Below, piece by piece: positions 1 through 11,149 of a stretch of DNA of 64,000 nucleotides; position 1 is the first letter of the stretch, and each line of letters opens with the position of its first letter. This DNA is from Pipra filicauda (taxonomy: Eukaryota > Chordata > Aves > Passeriformes > Pipridae): assembly GCF_003945595.2 (NCBI RefSeq), contig NW_024104671.1, positions 62,001 to 126,000 of the forward strand. Direction: 5' to 3'. The position numbers were made by a program, and so were the translations under genes. The notes beneath the pieces were generated by a model. The model did not search any database. It was not told the origin of the DNA and was given only the letters and a program-made list of their open reading frames with translations.

Positions 1-474
1 GCTGAGAGTGCAAAAGAAATGGATATAGTCACCGCCCACTGGATCCAGCGATGCTTGAGAGCGATGATCTTGATTCACAGGTGGTGGGGGAGAAGGAGAA
101 CCCAAATTCTCAAAGTCACCAGTCAGTTTATATACCCTCAGCATGCTTTTGCACCTCCCTGGCATGAGGAGTTGCTTGCCTTTTAGGGCTTAGCACTGGA
201 GGGAGGGATGGGCCCGGTTGGCTACCTGAGGCATCTTCTTGCCTTTTAGGGCTTAGCCCCTCTGAGGCAACTTCTTGCCTTTTTAGGGCTTAGTCCACCT
301 GAGGCATCTTCTTGCCTTTTTAGGGCTTAGCCCACCTGAGGCATCTTCTTGCCTTTTTAGGGCTTAGCACTGAGGGGATGGGCTCAACTGTCCACCTGGG
401 GTATCTCCTTGCATTTTTAGGGCAAAATTCAAAGCCTGCAAACTCCTGGAATGCATAAATCATTAACTATTTCA
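1..474 (-). repeat. LTR-like sequence, cut by the window edge
   Basis: Read on the minus strand, this segment begins with TG at about 474, has a repeat-rich stretch (170-424), then a TATA-like box GTATATAAAC near 126-135, then about 125 bases running to the window edge. That order (repeat-rich U3, TATA, R/U5) is what an LTR looks like. The neighbouring RTE endonuclease reading breaks off at about 475, which suggests that the LTR inserted into the RTE element. The far end, its CA terminus and any target duplication lie outside the window, so this is inference. It could instead be another promoter-bearing repeat. Confidence 0.45.
170..424. repeat. Tandem repeats of about 37 bp in LTR U3
   Basis: The core TTGCCTTTTTAGGGCTTAG recurs at about 174, 239, 275, 312, 349 and, degenerate, 408. 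Most copies are preceded by CTGAGGCATCTTC. Two longer units also carry a block containing GATGGGC, so there is a higher-order pattern as well. The array lies on the presumed upstream side of the TATA-like box near 130 on the minus strand, so an enhancer array is a reasonable inference. TTAGGG inside the unit is not a telomere repeat, because the period is about 37. Confidence 0.75.
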
Positions 475-959
475 GTCTCTGACATGGAAGGCATAAGGAG
501 ATAATGCGATCAGAATGACCTGTTGGCAGATTTTCGAGTTTAGGGACAATTAGAGTTTTTAATCATGAAGCCAACTCCTGAAAGATGCCTTTTTGTTCTG
601 GGTTTACCTGACCAAAAGAGTGTGTAACCAGCACCATGTTCTCTAAGGCTGCCTTCCTCATGGAGACGAACTTCACTGAGAGCAGCAATGTCGATGTCGA
701 GACGTGACAGTTCATGGGCAATTAGGACAGAGCGACACTCAGGACATCCACTATCCACAGTATCAAGCATGGTTCTGATGTTCCAGCATGCTAGTGTCAA
801 TTTGGGCACACCTTTAAAGGCAGGTGTATGCCTTTGTTTCTTAGACTTTGTTTGACCACAATTAGAAGATGCCTGTTGGCCACGGTTAACCAGCCAGGTG
901 AAGGGTGGAGATGAGCTTTGGTTAGGCCCCTTTTCTAGGCCCCTCTCCGTGTGGAGCAA
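475..959 (-). pseudogene. RTE LINE endonuclease N-terminal fragment
   Basis: The frame starting at 959 encodes about 50 residues of leader and then the start of an APE-type endonuclease, the enzyme that nicks target DNA for target-primed reverse transcription. Visible motifs are LACWNIRTM (N-terminal strand with the conserved Asn), ALSEVRL (the catalytic Glu region) and GVGFMIKN. The frame meets a stop at 540-542. A one-base shift there restores endonuclease-like reading down to about 475, so this is a frameshifted copy. The catalytic His/Asp end of the domain and all of the RT are missing. The sequence resembles bird and invertebrate proteins labelled craniofacial development protein 2-like, which are RTE endonucleases. 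It is not functional. Confidence 0.75.
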
Positions 960-1224
960 GCAGTGCTCTCCTTGAAAAAGGCTGCTTGGTCATTCAGGAT
1001 GCTGCCGAATGAGACTGTCATCTCCGGGGTCAGTCTCAGGTGACCAAAGTCCTGAACCGCCTGCATGCAGGGTTGGGTCTGCGGCTCCCAGTGCACCTTT
1101 CACCTGCTGTTTCGACCTTCGCCTGTCACTACAGGGCTTTACAAATGTGGGTATAGCCTTCGAGCCTGTGTAATGGGTTTTTTAGGTGAGATGCAACATG
1201 CGCAGAACTGGCCCACCCTTTAAT
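475..1224 (-). mobile_element. RTE-type LINE fragment (5' UTR plus endonuclease)
   Basis: The minus strand carries an RTE-like 5' leader (1224 down to about 960) followed by an apurinic-endonuclease-like reading frame. The leader segment 1130-1224 matches plus-strand 28679-28774 closely over about 95 bases, including the blocks ATTAAAGGGTGGG, TCTCACCTAAAAAA and CAGGCTCGAAGG. The copy has 5' sequence but no RT and no 3' tail. That is the reverse of ordinary 5' truncation, and fits interruption by the LTR-like sequence at 1-474. RTE elements in birds are restricted to some lineages (AviRTE is the described family). Assignment to AviRTE itself is inference. Confidence 0.7.
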
Positions 1225-2702
1225 GAGTAAAAGATGTAAACAATACAATTTAACTGAGAGCATTACGAAGACTTGACAAAATGCTTTTCAGAGGAAATCT
1301 ATGTTATATGCTATGAAATTGAGGTCCAAGCTGTGGAAGTGACTTGTTGAAGGCAACTCAGAAGGCCAGTAGCAGATGTAAAGCAAAATCTCCAGAATCC
1401 AAGTCTGCTACTTCATCTGTGCAGCAAATTCTTTCTTGTACAATGTCCATTTACTTGGGATTGTAAAATAGCTGACAAAATAAAACTTTGCCCACCTGCA
1501 TATTTGTTAATTTGCTCTTCTGCTCATGTGATGTAGTTTAAAATTTTAAGAAATAAAGCATTGAATTTGCTTCTCTATTTCTCAGTTATGTCTTTTTAAG
1601 TTACGACCAACTTTGTAGTTCTTTAGCTTTGTACATGGTAGCCTTTCTTTAAAATATGGAAATGATTTATATCCAGCATTGATAAAGATTTCAGTTTTTT
1701 CATGAACACAAGAGCCAGGAGTCACTGTCATGGCTATAAGATCCATCTTTTGTTCTAAGGTATGCTACAGAAAGTTCCTCTTACCCTTATCTATCTTCCA
1801 CATAATTCCTTCATCCAGTAACTTGTGGTTAAATGTGACTGTACAGAAGCCTCTAACAGGGGGTTCAAGTCCACACTATGAGGAGGAACATGCTTTGAGT
1901 ATGACATCCACTGGCTTTTGTACAATAGCCTTACCCCCTCTCCCCCCAAATGAACATTTGTTCAATGAAATCATGTTCCAGTTATTTAAAAGTGAAACAA
2001 TTTATATTAAAGCTTAGGACATTTATTTTTGGATGAAATGTTGAAACTTGTATATTTTATTTTCTGCCCTTGCTGTATTTTTGAGATTTTAATATTTTCC
2101 ATCAATTAAAAAGAACAAAAACTTAGCTGAATTTGTGTTCATAAACAACAAATGCATTCAGAAAGAGATTTTATCTCTCTTTTCTGTTTGTGCCCTATAA
2201 ATTAGTTTTTAACTCTGATGGAAGAAAAATTAGTTTTAATCCTACAGAATGCTGTAGTTTTTCTTAATTGAAGCTCAGGATAGCAGAACTGATTCCTTTG
2301 TAATTTTTGTCTTAGAGTATCAAATCTGTGGAAAATATTAATGCCGTATATAGTGAGGGCTCACATCTCTACATCACTGGTCTTTGTGTTAGTTAAAATG
2401 TTGCAGTGGATCAGATCTCAGACTGCTGATTTTTTTAATATGCATTTCCTTTAGAAAAACAAATTTGCTTCAATTCTGTGGGAAAATCAAAATAAAAAAA
2501 AAAAGCAAAGAAAATAAATGGACATGTTCAGGCTTATGGGCTGTTCTGGAAGTTTGAGATGTTAGACTTGGGTTTTATTTTCTTCCCATGAAGACCTTCG
2601 AGAGAGAGGAAATTTCTAAATATTGAAGATAAGACCAAATAGCCAGTTTGTCTTTATTTAAAATTTCTTGTTGTAAGTTTAAATCTCAGCAAACATTAGA
2701 AA
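1225..2702. other. AT-rich non-coding stretch
   Basis: No gene or recognisable repeat was seen. It holds an AATAAA near 1479, a run of A near 2490-2505, and several short chance open frames with no domain signature. It could be intergenic or intronic. Confidence 0.5.
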
Positions 2703-2995
2703 GGAGGTTGTAGCCAGGTGGGGGTTGGTCTCTTCTCCCAGTCAGCTGTCAGTAAGACAAGAGAGCATGGTCTTAAGCTCTGCCAGGGGAGGAATTCTTT
2801 ACAGAGAGGGTAATCAGGCATTAGAATGGGCTGCCCAGGGAAGTGGTGGATTCACCGTCCCTGGAGGTTTTTAAGATGAGACTCGATGTGGCACTAAATG
2901 CCATGGTCTCGTAACCACAGTGGTGTTGGATCAAGGGCTGGACTCGATGATCTCAGAGGTCCTTTCCAACCCAGCTGATTCTATGATTCTATGAT
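2703..2995 (+). mobile_element. CR1 LINE 3' end, 5'-truncated
   Basis: The last part of CR1 ORF2 is present: GCCAGGTGGGGGTTGGTCTC, then the RT C-terminal reading (TCAGGCATTAGAATGGGCTG, CCTGGAGGTTTTTAA), then the 3' UTR (GACTCGATGATCTCAGAGGT). It ends in two ATTCTATG tail units. Its sequence is close to the younger copy at 26874-27790, so it belongs to a similar subfamily. No long frame survives. Confidence 0.93.
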
Positions 2996-3008
2996 GAAAT
3001 CATAGAAT

Positions 3009-4240
3009 CTATGATGAAACCAAATATTTTAATAAAAAAAGCACCTTTTATTAGTTTGTTTCTAATGCTTTTGGCTGCCATATACCAGCATATTCCAAGA
3101 AGGTGCTGCTGTCATAGCCTTCATGATTTAAATTCACACACACTGAAAGAACTGGTACTCATACAAACAAGACTGTTTACAATTCCTGAGCCAGCAGCCT
3201 GTCACATCAGCTGGAAAAAGGTCTCCATTATTATCTGTGTTTTCTGGATCAGGCTAACAGTGTGTTAACTTGAGGTTCTGTAGAAGTCTTTGTAAGAGTA
3301 CTGACCAAATTGCAGTATCCCAGCCAACAGGGATTAGTTGTTGCAGTAGAGTAACTCCGTTGATGAGCTTTGACATCTCTCTGTGCCAATTTTAAGATTT
3401 CAGAGTGTTTCCAGTGTATGGCTTGTCTGCTATCCTGTTGGCCAAGGTCCCCTGTAGCTGCAAGAACTGCAGCCACAGAAAAGGCATTGACAGGGAATCT
3501 GAAAGATTTGGAAAGAAATTTGTTGTGAAGAATGTCTATTTTTACCCCCCTACTCTCTTGTGGGTAGTTGATGACAGATCAACTACGAAGCACTTTAGTA
3601 GAGGGGAAGAATCTTTTTCTTGCTTGAAGATTGTCCAAGACATTACAGTATGCTAAAAGTTGTATATCCCTATAATAAACGACAGGTTTTGTCCTACTGA
3701 GGGCCTTAGATTTCCTGGGTGTATGACACAAGCACTTGTCCTTTAAGTATTTTATTACACCTTCATTAAAAAAAAAAAAAAAGAAAAAAAAAAGAAAGAG
3801 AAAAGAAAGTTACATAAGATGTTACAGTCCAGTTTGTCCTTGAACCAGTACCACGGCCAAAGGGTCTACTGTGCATATCTTCAATGCAGGACTGTTTTAA
3901 AGAAACCTGAGACTGTGCTAATAGGCAGCAGCACTTTCAGGACAGCACCTATAGATCTTTGGAAAGATTCAAAGTACCAGAGATTGGGTACACCACAGTA
4001 TATACTATTTCTCCCACTATTTGATCTGTGCTGACAGCCTGAGAAACAATTTTTTATTGTTTTTTTAAAACACTGCCCAACTTTCTTTGCTGTGCTGGCA
4101 CAGTTTGGGTCAAAAAAACCACGCGAGCTTGACTCTTTCACTCTGGGAAAGTGGCAGAGGAAATTGTGCAACTTTGGCTGTGACATTGGTGTCAGTGTTG
4201 CCCAGAAGAGTCCCTTAAAGTTCCTGTTGTAGTCGACGGC
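3009..4240. other. Non-coding stretch with a poly-A run
   Basis: No gene was seen. Chance frames at 3011-3268 and 3405-3656 have no motif. The only structured piece is the A-rich run at 3767-3808. Confidence 0.5.
3767..3808. repeat. A-rich low-complexity run
   Basis: About 42 bases are almost all A with scattered G. No target duplication or retroposed sequence was recognised upstream, so it is more likely a simple repeat than the tail of a processed copy. Confidence 0.85.
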
Positions 4241-4563
4241 TAGAATATACTGTGTTGGAAGAGACCTGTCAGGATCATTGAGTCTTAACTCCTGGCCCAG
4301 CCCAGGACACCCCAAGAATCCCACCATGTGCCTGAGAGCGTTGCACAAACGCTTCTTGAACTCTGTCAGGCTTGGTGCTCTGACCATTTCTCTGGGCAGC
4401 CTGTTCTAGTGCTCCAGCCACCCTCTGGGTGAAGAACCTTTTTCTTATATCCAACCTAAACTTCACCTGACACAACTTCACACTGTTTCCCCAGATCCTG
4501 TCACTGGTTGCAAAAGAGAAAGGGTCAGTGCCTGCCTCTCCACTTTCCCTCTTGAGGAAGCTG
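4241..4563 (-). mobile_element. CR1 LINE 3' region, older subfamily
   Basis: On the minus strand this reads as CR1 ORF2 C-terminus and 3' UTR. On the plus strand the landmarks are TGTGTTGGAAGAGACCTGTC, TCTCTGGGCAGCCTGTTCTA, CACCCTCTGGGTGAAGAACC and TTCTTATATCCAACCTAAAC. The 3' end lies at about 4241. The tail octamers are worn away and the frame is broken, so this is an older copy than the one at 26874. Confidence 0.9.
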
Positions 4564-7258
4564 TTCTTTAAAATCCAATTTTAACATGAATGGGGCAATT
4601 TGCCTTGCTGTAGCTCAAGTGGGATTTCCTACTTAAAAGAGACAGTTTTTTCTTTCCAAACAAACAAATAACTAAACAGTACCAACACAAAAGGCAGTTG
4701 AAAAACATCACATGCATGGAGCTTAGTGAAGGACTATAATACTTTTTTGATCTTTCAGCGTGGACCTCTGAACCCAACAAAATAAACAACCCAGATTATG
4801 TCCTAATTGCTCTTTGTGAGCAGAGCTGCAGCACCTGGGTGTGTGGTTTCCCTTTATAAATTAAAAGGTCAAGCTCACCCCTCCTTCCTTAAAGAAAACA
4901 TCCTGTGCCTATGCTCTCAGTGGCCTTAGGCAGCTAATCAGTTTTGAGCCAGTGGGTTAGTTTGTGTGTGTGTGTCTAGTTTGACTGTATTACAATCCCT
5001 CCACCCACCATTTTAAACTCTACTAGTTGTTTCCTTTGCAAACATTCTTACTATTTAATCATTAAAAGGATGATGCTTGACAAATGGAGCACACACTCAT
5101 ATCAAGCCCTGAACTCTGCAGGCATATGATGAGTCTTCTGAATAAACTGATATGATGTGCATAAATAGCTATGCTAGTGTGTACAAGGGACCTTGCCTCC
5201 CTAGGCCCATAACAGAGACACAGTGGGTATGAATTCCCAATCACACCAGCATGCTGTAACAGAAATAAAATAAGAAGGGAAAATAAAAGTTTCTTGATTA
5301 GAACACAGCAAAAAGTTAAGATATTAACTTACATTTAAATGGAGAATTGAAGTGAGTGTGAAAAGAAAACATTCTGTGGGTTACCACCTCACAGTGTTTC
5401 CTTTCTAGCATACTTGAAATAATCAACTGAGGACAGAAGGGAGCTTTGCAAAACATCTGCCATGTCTCCATCCCCACGTTTTCTTTAAAGTCTTTCAAAA
5501 TGCATGTTGTGCCTTTCTATTGGTAGGTCAAAAGTTAGTGTGATTGTACTGGAAAAAACATAGCATGCTGCTGCCATTTGGTTTGTGGTTTTTTGTTTGG
5601 TTTTATTTGTTTGTTTATTTTTGGTTTTGGTTTTGGTTTTTGTGGGTTTTTTGTTTGATTTGGTTTGGGGGTTTTTTTTACAAAGGTAAAGACATCAGAC
5701 TATAGTGTTGACAGTTTGCTGCTTCACTTCTCTACATAGGACATGCTGGTCTTTTTGAAAGAACTGCAAACACATTATTTTTTAAAACTGTCTTTACAGA
5801 GTTGATTTCCCTGAAAATGTTTTGGGAAATAAACAAACAGTCTAAGTCCTGACATGGAAAATAAGAATATCACAGAAATGTATCTAGTACTTGAATCTTA
5901 CTTGAATGCTGAGCCATAGCTGAAGCTCACAGAACCTTAAGTAATACCAGTTGTAATAAGTAGATAATAGTAAAGTGTGACTTTTGACTGAAAAAAGGCA
6001 TGTGCTCCTTGAAAGAAAATAACATTTATATATAAATATATAGACACAGCAATTTTCTGTTAGGCCTTCTAACAGGTCAATAATTTTGATATAGGTGGAG
6101 GGGATGTTACAGTAGCTGCCTAACAGTTACATCAACATAACTTTAGTTTTGAGATGTGAGCCAGAATGTATATTAAGCTGTCTTGATTGTTTTGTATGTT
6201 TTTCTGGGGAAGCAAAGTTTGCTGGTGATGTGTCATAGACTGGCATCTATATTTGTTGGGGTTAGTTTTTCTCCAAAATATTTGTTTAAATCCTTGCATT
6301 TTATTTTTGTTTCTCTCCCAACAAAACTTTGCTGGGATGGGGAAAGAATTTTCCTTCATCAGTAGAATAACATTAGGTATTTCAAGCTGTATCTTAAATT
6401 TAGAGTTCTAGATCAATTAAACTTTTCTCAGGGAATGTCCACACAAAAATCCTGGAACAGGGGAGAACAATGACAAGTGAAATCTGTTTAAAAGTCACCG
6501 AGGCCTTAATTATTTTTCACAATGTAGTGATTCTTCAGAGGCTTTAATGGAAAGATTCATAATCTCATTATCAAGCCTGTGGTACAATTAATTTCATCTG
6601 TTTTATGCAATATAGAAATTATTTGTACCTATGGGGCTAAGTTGTGTGCCTATATCTATATCTACATATATCTCTATCTCTTATCTGTACTGTTTTGCCA
6701 AGAGGCTACCATGGCTGGACTTGTATAATAATTCATTTAATTTCTCTTTCTCTGAGCTTCTTATGCTACAGTGTGTTCCCATCCCTGTTTGCACTCAAGT
6801 TCTTTCTAAAGGCTTGCTCCTAACAATGACAATAATTAATGAATGTGTTTCAAGGCTTTCCAGTACATCCTGCCATTTCAGAGCCTGTCTTCTGCACTGT
6901 AGGCTCTGAGAGGCAGTATTTGTTTTCATGTTTTGTCTTATGCAATGCCAAGCAATTCATTCTGTTCAACAAACAAAAGTGGGTGAAATTTTACTCAGTT
7001 ACACTTTTGAAAATCTAGAGTCTTTTAACTCCATATAGAAAGGATCAAATGAATGTATTTCATATATATTGTTACATGTCTATATATACCTGTGCAGAAG
7101 TCTATTGAATTTCAGAATGAGAAATTCATTTAAGCCATGCAAAGCAGATGTTTTTCTTTACTGGCATAAGCAGTTTTTTGTCATCTGAAACATTCTGTGT
7201 ATTTTATATGTATTATTATATATATATTATTCTGTGTATTTATATTACTTAAGAAATA
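4564..7258. other. AT-rich non-coding stretch
   Basis: No gene was seen. It contains a short GT microsatellite (4962-4975), a GTTT-rich low-complexity block (5580-5679), and TATC- or TA-rich patches near 6650-6680 and 7200-7230. Open frames here are under 95 residues and show no domain. Confidence 0.5.
5580..5679 (+). repeat. GTTT/GGTTTT low-complexity block
   Basis: About 100 bases consist almost entirely of T and G in irregular GTTT and GGTTTT units. Similar blocks recur across the window. Confidence 0.85.
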
Positions 7259-7419
7259 ATAGAATCATAGAATCATTAAATAGTTTATATTCAAAAAGAC
7301 CTTTAAGATGACTTGGTCTCATTGTAAACCTAACATTGCTAAGCCCACCACTAAACTGTGTCTCTAAGTGCCACTTTCCCACATCTTTTAAAGACCTCTA
7401 GGGATGGCAATAGTACCAT

Positions 7420-8140
7420 GTCTCTGGGCAGCCTGTTCCAGTACTTGGCATGAAGCAATTTTTCCTAGTATCCAATCAAAGTCTTTTTTTTGTCCTGTCA
7501 CTTGTTACGTGGGAGAAAAGGCCAACCCCCACTTGACTACAACCTCCTTTCAGGTAGTTGTGGAGAGTGATAAGGTCTCCCCTGAACCTCCTTTTCTCAA
7601 GGCTAAACACGCCCAGCTCCCTCAGCTGCTCCTCATAAGACTTCTGCTCTAGACTCCTCACCGGCCTCACTGCCCTTTTCTGTACAATCTCCAGCAGCTC
7701 AGTGTCTTTCTTGTAGTGAGGGGCCCAAGATTCAACTCAGGATTCATTTCCCTGGTCCTGCTGGTCATGCAATTGCTGATACAGGTCAGGATGCCATTGG
7801 CCTTCTTGGCCACCTGGACACACTGCTGGCTCATGTTTCAAATGCTGTTGATCAGTACTCCCAGGTCCTTTTTCTCTAGGCAGCTTTCCAGCCACTCTGT
7901 TTCAAACCTGTAGCACTGCCTGGGGTAGTTGTGACCCACAGGCAGGACCTAGCACTTGCCCTTGTTGAACCTCATACCGTTGGCCTTATCGCATCGATCT
8001 AGCCTGTCCTAATCCCTCTGCAGAGCCTTCCTACCCTCCAGCAGATCAACACTCCTGCCCGACTTGGATGTTGTTGGTAAACTTACAAAGGGTGCACTTG
8101 ATCTCCTCATTTAAGTCCTTGATAAAGTTATATATTCTAG
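7420..8140 (-). pseudogene. CR1 ORF2 reverse transcriptase C-terminal remnant
   Basis: This segment matches the end of CR1 ORF2, which encodes reverse transcriptase. Recognisable minus-strand pieces include [20 protein letters not shown] and [13 protein letters not shown] (7476-7670). Further upstream is the degraded active-site region near 8070-8100, where the usual FADD motif has become FTNN. The frame is interrupted many times. Its layout parallels the intact copy at 26874-27698. The RT palm upstream of the active site is absent because of the deletion. It is not functional. Confidence 0.85.
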
Positions 8141-8144
8141 CCTA

Positions 8145-8660
8145 AACCAGCCAACTGGGCTAAACTATGACAGGAACTTCTGTTCCACATGTTCCAGGAA
8201 CCTCCTAGACTGTTGCCTCTCCTTCGTATTGTATTTCTAGCAGAACTTGGTAAGTCCCTCATGAGAACAAGGGCTAGCAATTGTGAGACCTCCCAGCTGC
8301 TTATAGAATATTTCCTCTTTTTCTCCATCTTAGGTGCTCTGTAACAGATTCCTACCAGGATATCTGCCTTGCTGACCTTCCCCCAGTCCTTACCCATAAA
8401 CATTGAACTCTATTGTGACCATCATTAAGCTCTAGACTATTAAAACACTCCCTAACATATAAGGCTGCCCCACTGCCTCTTCTTCCTTCATTATCCGTTC
8501 TGAAGAGTTTATCGCCCTCTATTGGGGCACTCCAGTTGTGCAAGTCTCCCCACCACTTTTCCATTGTAGTGATTGTGTAATAATTTTCCTGTTGCACAAA
8601 GGCTCCTGTTTGTTGTCCATGCTGTGCGCATTGGTGTAGCTGCACTTCTGCTGGGCTGTT
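8145..8660 (-). pseudogene. CR1 ORF2 endonuclease N-terminal remnant
   Basis: Minus-strand frames at 8352-8645 and 8137-8403 carry CR1 endonuclease pieces: QQENYYTITTMEKWWGDLHN (start of the APE-like domain, where the family has an acidic residue two positions before the WW), GAALYVRECFNSLEL, then KADILVGICYRAP (the family's CYRPP region). The two pieces lie in different frames, so at least one indel separates them. The GDFN-type catalytic loop is degraded (LALVLMRDL). The domain is cut off at the deletion junction near 8140. The CR1 endonuclease nicks the genomic target; this copy cannot. Confidence 0.82.
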
Positions 8661-8699
8661 GATCCTGCCACCTTTTGGGAGTTCTAAGTCCTAGTTCCT

Positions 8700-9330
8700 A
8701 TGTCACCATTTTCAGGCACTTCTGTAGTTTCTCACACATCAGTGACCCATGCGTGTTTGCTGTCACATGGATCTCCATCCCCTAACTTCACCTAGACATC
8801 AGACTGAAGGACTCCACTAGCCCATCATCCCTCTAACATCAGCATGCCACCCCCAGGCTTATCCCTAGTGAGCTGGTTTTACCCTTTCACTGTTGAAATC
8901 TACTTTAAAGCTCTTTCATCAAGTCCTGAAATGAGTCCTGCTAAGTCCTAAGCAAAGATCCTTTTCTCATTTGAGATAGGTGTACCCCACCTGTTTCCAG
9001 CAGACCTGGTGCCACATAGACTGACCTGTGATCAAAACCCCCAAAATTCTGCTGGTGACACCAGGCTTGGAGGCAGGTATTGTTCTGCTGTGTTTCCCTG
9101 ATTATTCTCTCATCATTCCCTGCAAATGGAAGGATTGAGGAAAAAACCCACTTGTGCTTCTGATCCCTTAGCCAGTCATCCCAGGGCCCTGAAGTCTCTT
9201 CAGATTGCCCTCAGACTTCCTGTTACAACTTCATCCCTACTTACTAGAAAACTGAATAATAATCTGAGAGCAGTACTAGAGTAGGAAGATTTCTCTTCAC
9301 ATCTTTAATCCAAGCCCCAGGCAGTCAGCA
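8700..9330 (-). pseudogene. CR1 ORF1 esterase-domain remnant
   Basis: Translating the minus strand gives, across frameshifts and stops, pieces that match the SGNH-esterase-like domain of bird CR1 ORF1: LLSDYYSVF, SLRAI followed by RDFRALG, AKGSEAQVGFF. In the known family, ORF1 is a nucleic-acid-binding protein with an esterase-like fold that helps form the retrotransposition complex. The GDS start of the domain is not clearly visible and there are several in-frame stops. I base this on remembered CR1 ORF1 sequence, not on a search. Confidence 0.65.
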
Positions 9331-9420
9331 GTCTTCCCTAAGAAGTGGATCCAGTTTGTGTATTTGGCCTCTGTTCCCAGAAGACAACCTCTTGCTGTTC
9401 CTTCTTCCCATTTGATCACA

Positions 9421-11149
9421 GCTTCACACTATCCGTGTGTTATAACCCAACACTTCATAAGTAAACGCAGCCCTCTTCTTCCCAGTTTCTGTTGAGCTCT
9501 TTCAAAGGCTGAAGAGTTTTGTCTGACACTTTTATTGTCCAGATGGTTTGTGATGTGTACAGATGTTATATTTGGTAATACACTGATTATCAAAACATAT
9601 CTTGTTGCTCACTTGAGGGTTACGATTTGATGCATAGATCTGTTGCAAAGATCGATAGTCTTAATAAAAGCTAACCTACCAATTCCGTAAGCGCACATAG
9701 ATTTTGGGTTTGTTGTTTTTGGTTTTTTTTAAAGATGCTAGATGGCACTGCTAGTCCAGGCTTTATTTTGAACAGCTGGGTTTCATGAAGCTAACTCTGC
9801 AGTTATGAAAACGGTATGTAAAGTATTACTTAAATTTGACAGCTAGTGCATTCTGAGAAATATACACCATCATGCAAACAATAATGTTCCCACTATAAGA
9901 GTATTCAGGTTTAGGTCTATAAAATCTAGTTAACTGCATTCAAACTTGTTGTACAAATATCCTTGTGTTTGCATTTTGTTTGTTGTGTTTCTTCGTCACA
10001 TACCACCTTGTTTCATAGTTGTTTAGTTATGATAGCATGGAACTTGTTAGAGGTTTTAATTTTCTATTCAAATTGCTGGTCGTGGTACTTTAAATACTTT
10101 TTCAAATTTAAGAACTAGAAATCCAGCAGTGAAAAAATATGCTTCTTTTTCTTCCACTGGAATAATATATTTCATAAATATTATGCCAGCCATGTTGAAA
10201 GTCATAAAATAATTATTTTGCTGTTCTGCAGAATGTTTAAGGATCTCTCTAACCACAGTTTTCTTCATTTTATTAATTTACAATAAATTCTAGTCTATGG
10301 TTTACCTTTCTTTTTATAAGTTAGGGATTTGATGCCATTATCTGCCAACAGGTGAGGTGATGCCATTATCTGCCAAAATGTATTTTCGTTTTAGAAAAAT
10401 ACATTTTACAACTGAAAAATGAGTGGAAGGAACTTTGCAGTAAAAGACTCCAGTAATGTGAAGTCGCTCATGCTGCATAAAGATTTGTGACTTGAAAAAG
10501 TTTATACAATGTTATTGACTATTCATTCTCTGTTTAGTTAGTATCAAATTCCCTTCTTTTGTTAATTGTGCAGTAAGCTTACAAAGAAACTGCAAATTCT
10601 CAGCCTTTTGGGCAGACAGTTGGATACCGTGTCTAAGCGTTTGGAGCAACCAAACGGAACCTGCACCGTTCTGACCACTGGCTGGGTCACTGGCTGGGGC
10701 TTAAAAACTCACCTGAGTAACTCGAGAAATCCCTTCAATCTCCCCTTTTGATTTACCTTTCACACGCCAGTACTTTTTATTTCTTCTCATCTGTCTGCTA
10801 TCATGTTAACAAGCAAAGGAGAATCTCGGCAGTTCATTGACAGCATAATAAAATGGGATTTGGATTTCAGTATTTGAAGAATGGCTTGCTTTTAGGGTTT
10901 TATGCTTTTGTCTCATACTTGTATTGCCCCAGTGATCAAAAAAGCCTCAAACCCCACAATATACGTCATTGGCCCTATGAATTGCTCACCTAGGCTGTCC
11001 AGTCATAAATGGCAGAACATATAGCATATAAAAAACTTATTTCTCTGTAATACTGCATTATTAAACAATGAATATTCTGTGGGGCTTTTCTCAGGTAATT
11101 ATTTTCTGCTAGATAAAGCTGAAGATGCAGATACAGTTTAACTCAGATG
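9421..11149. other. AT-rich non-coding stretch
   Basis: No gene was seen. The first about 100 bases may still belong to the CR1 5' region. An 18-bp direct repeat lies at 10331-10376. The frame at 10068-10268 (minus) has no motif. Confidence 0.5.
10331..10376. repeat. 18-bp direct repeat
   Basis: GATGCCATTATCTGCCAA occurs at 10331-10348 and again at 10359-10376, separated by 10 bases. This is a local duplication of unknown cause. Confidence 0.95.

Larger units (their letters stand above)
7259..9420 (-). mobile_element. CR1 LINE with 5' part kept and middle deleted
   Basis: The 3' end is at about 7259, where the plus strand shows ATAGAATCATAGAATCAT, the complement of the CR1 tail. Going rightward (upstream in the element) come the RT C-terminal region (to about 8140), the endonuclease (about 8145-8660) and the ORF1 esterase region (about 8700-9330). 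The order is correct for CR1, but the end of the endonuclease and most of the RT are missing at a junction near 8130-8145. Most genomic CR1 copies are short 3' fragments, so one retaining ORF1 is less common. All frames are broken. The right-hand limit is approximate. Confidence 0.88.

Noticed and set aside
225..370. Regularly spaced repeats that might suggest a CRISPR array or telomere repeats
   Set aside because: The intervals between cores are not unique spacers but parts of the same unit, the host is a bird, and TTAGGG appears once per about 37 bases rather than in tandem.
3881..4481. 168-residue and 68-residue minus-strand frames
   Set aside because: The part with sense is decayed CR1 ORF2 and the rest is chance extension into flanking DNA, not a separate gene.
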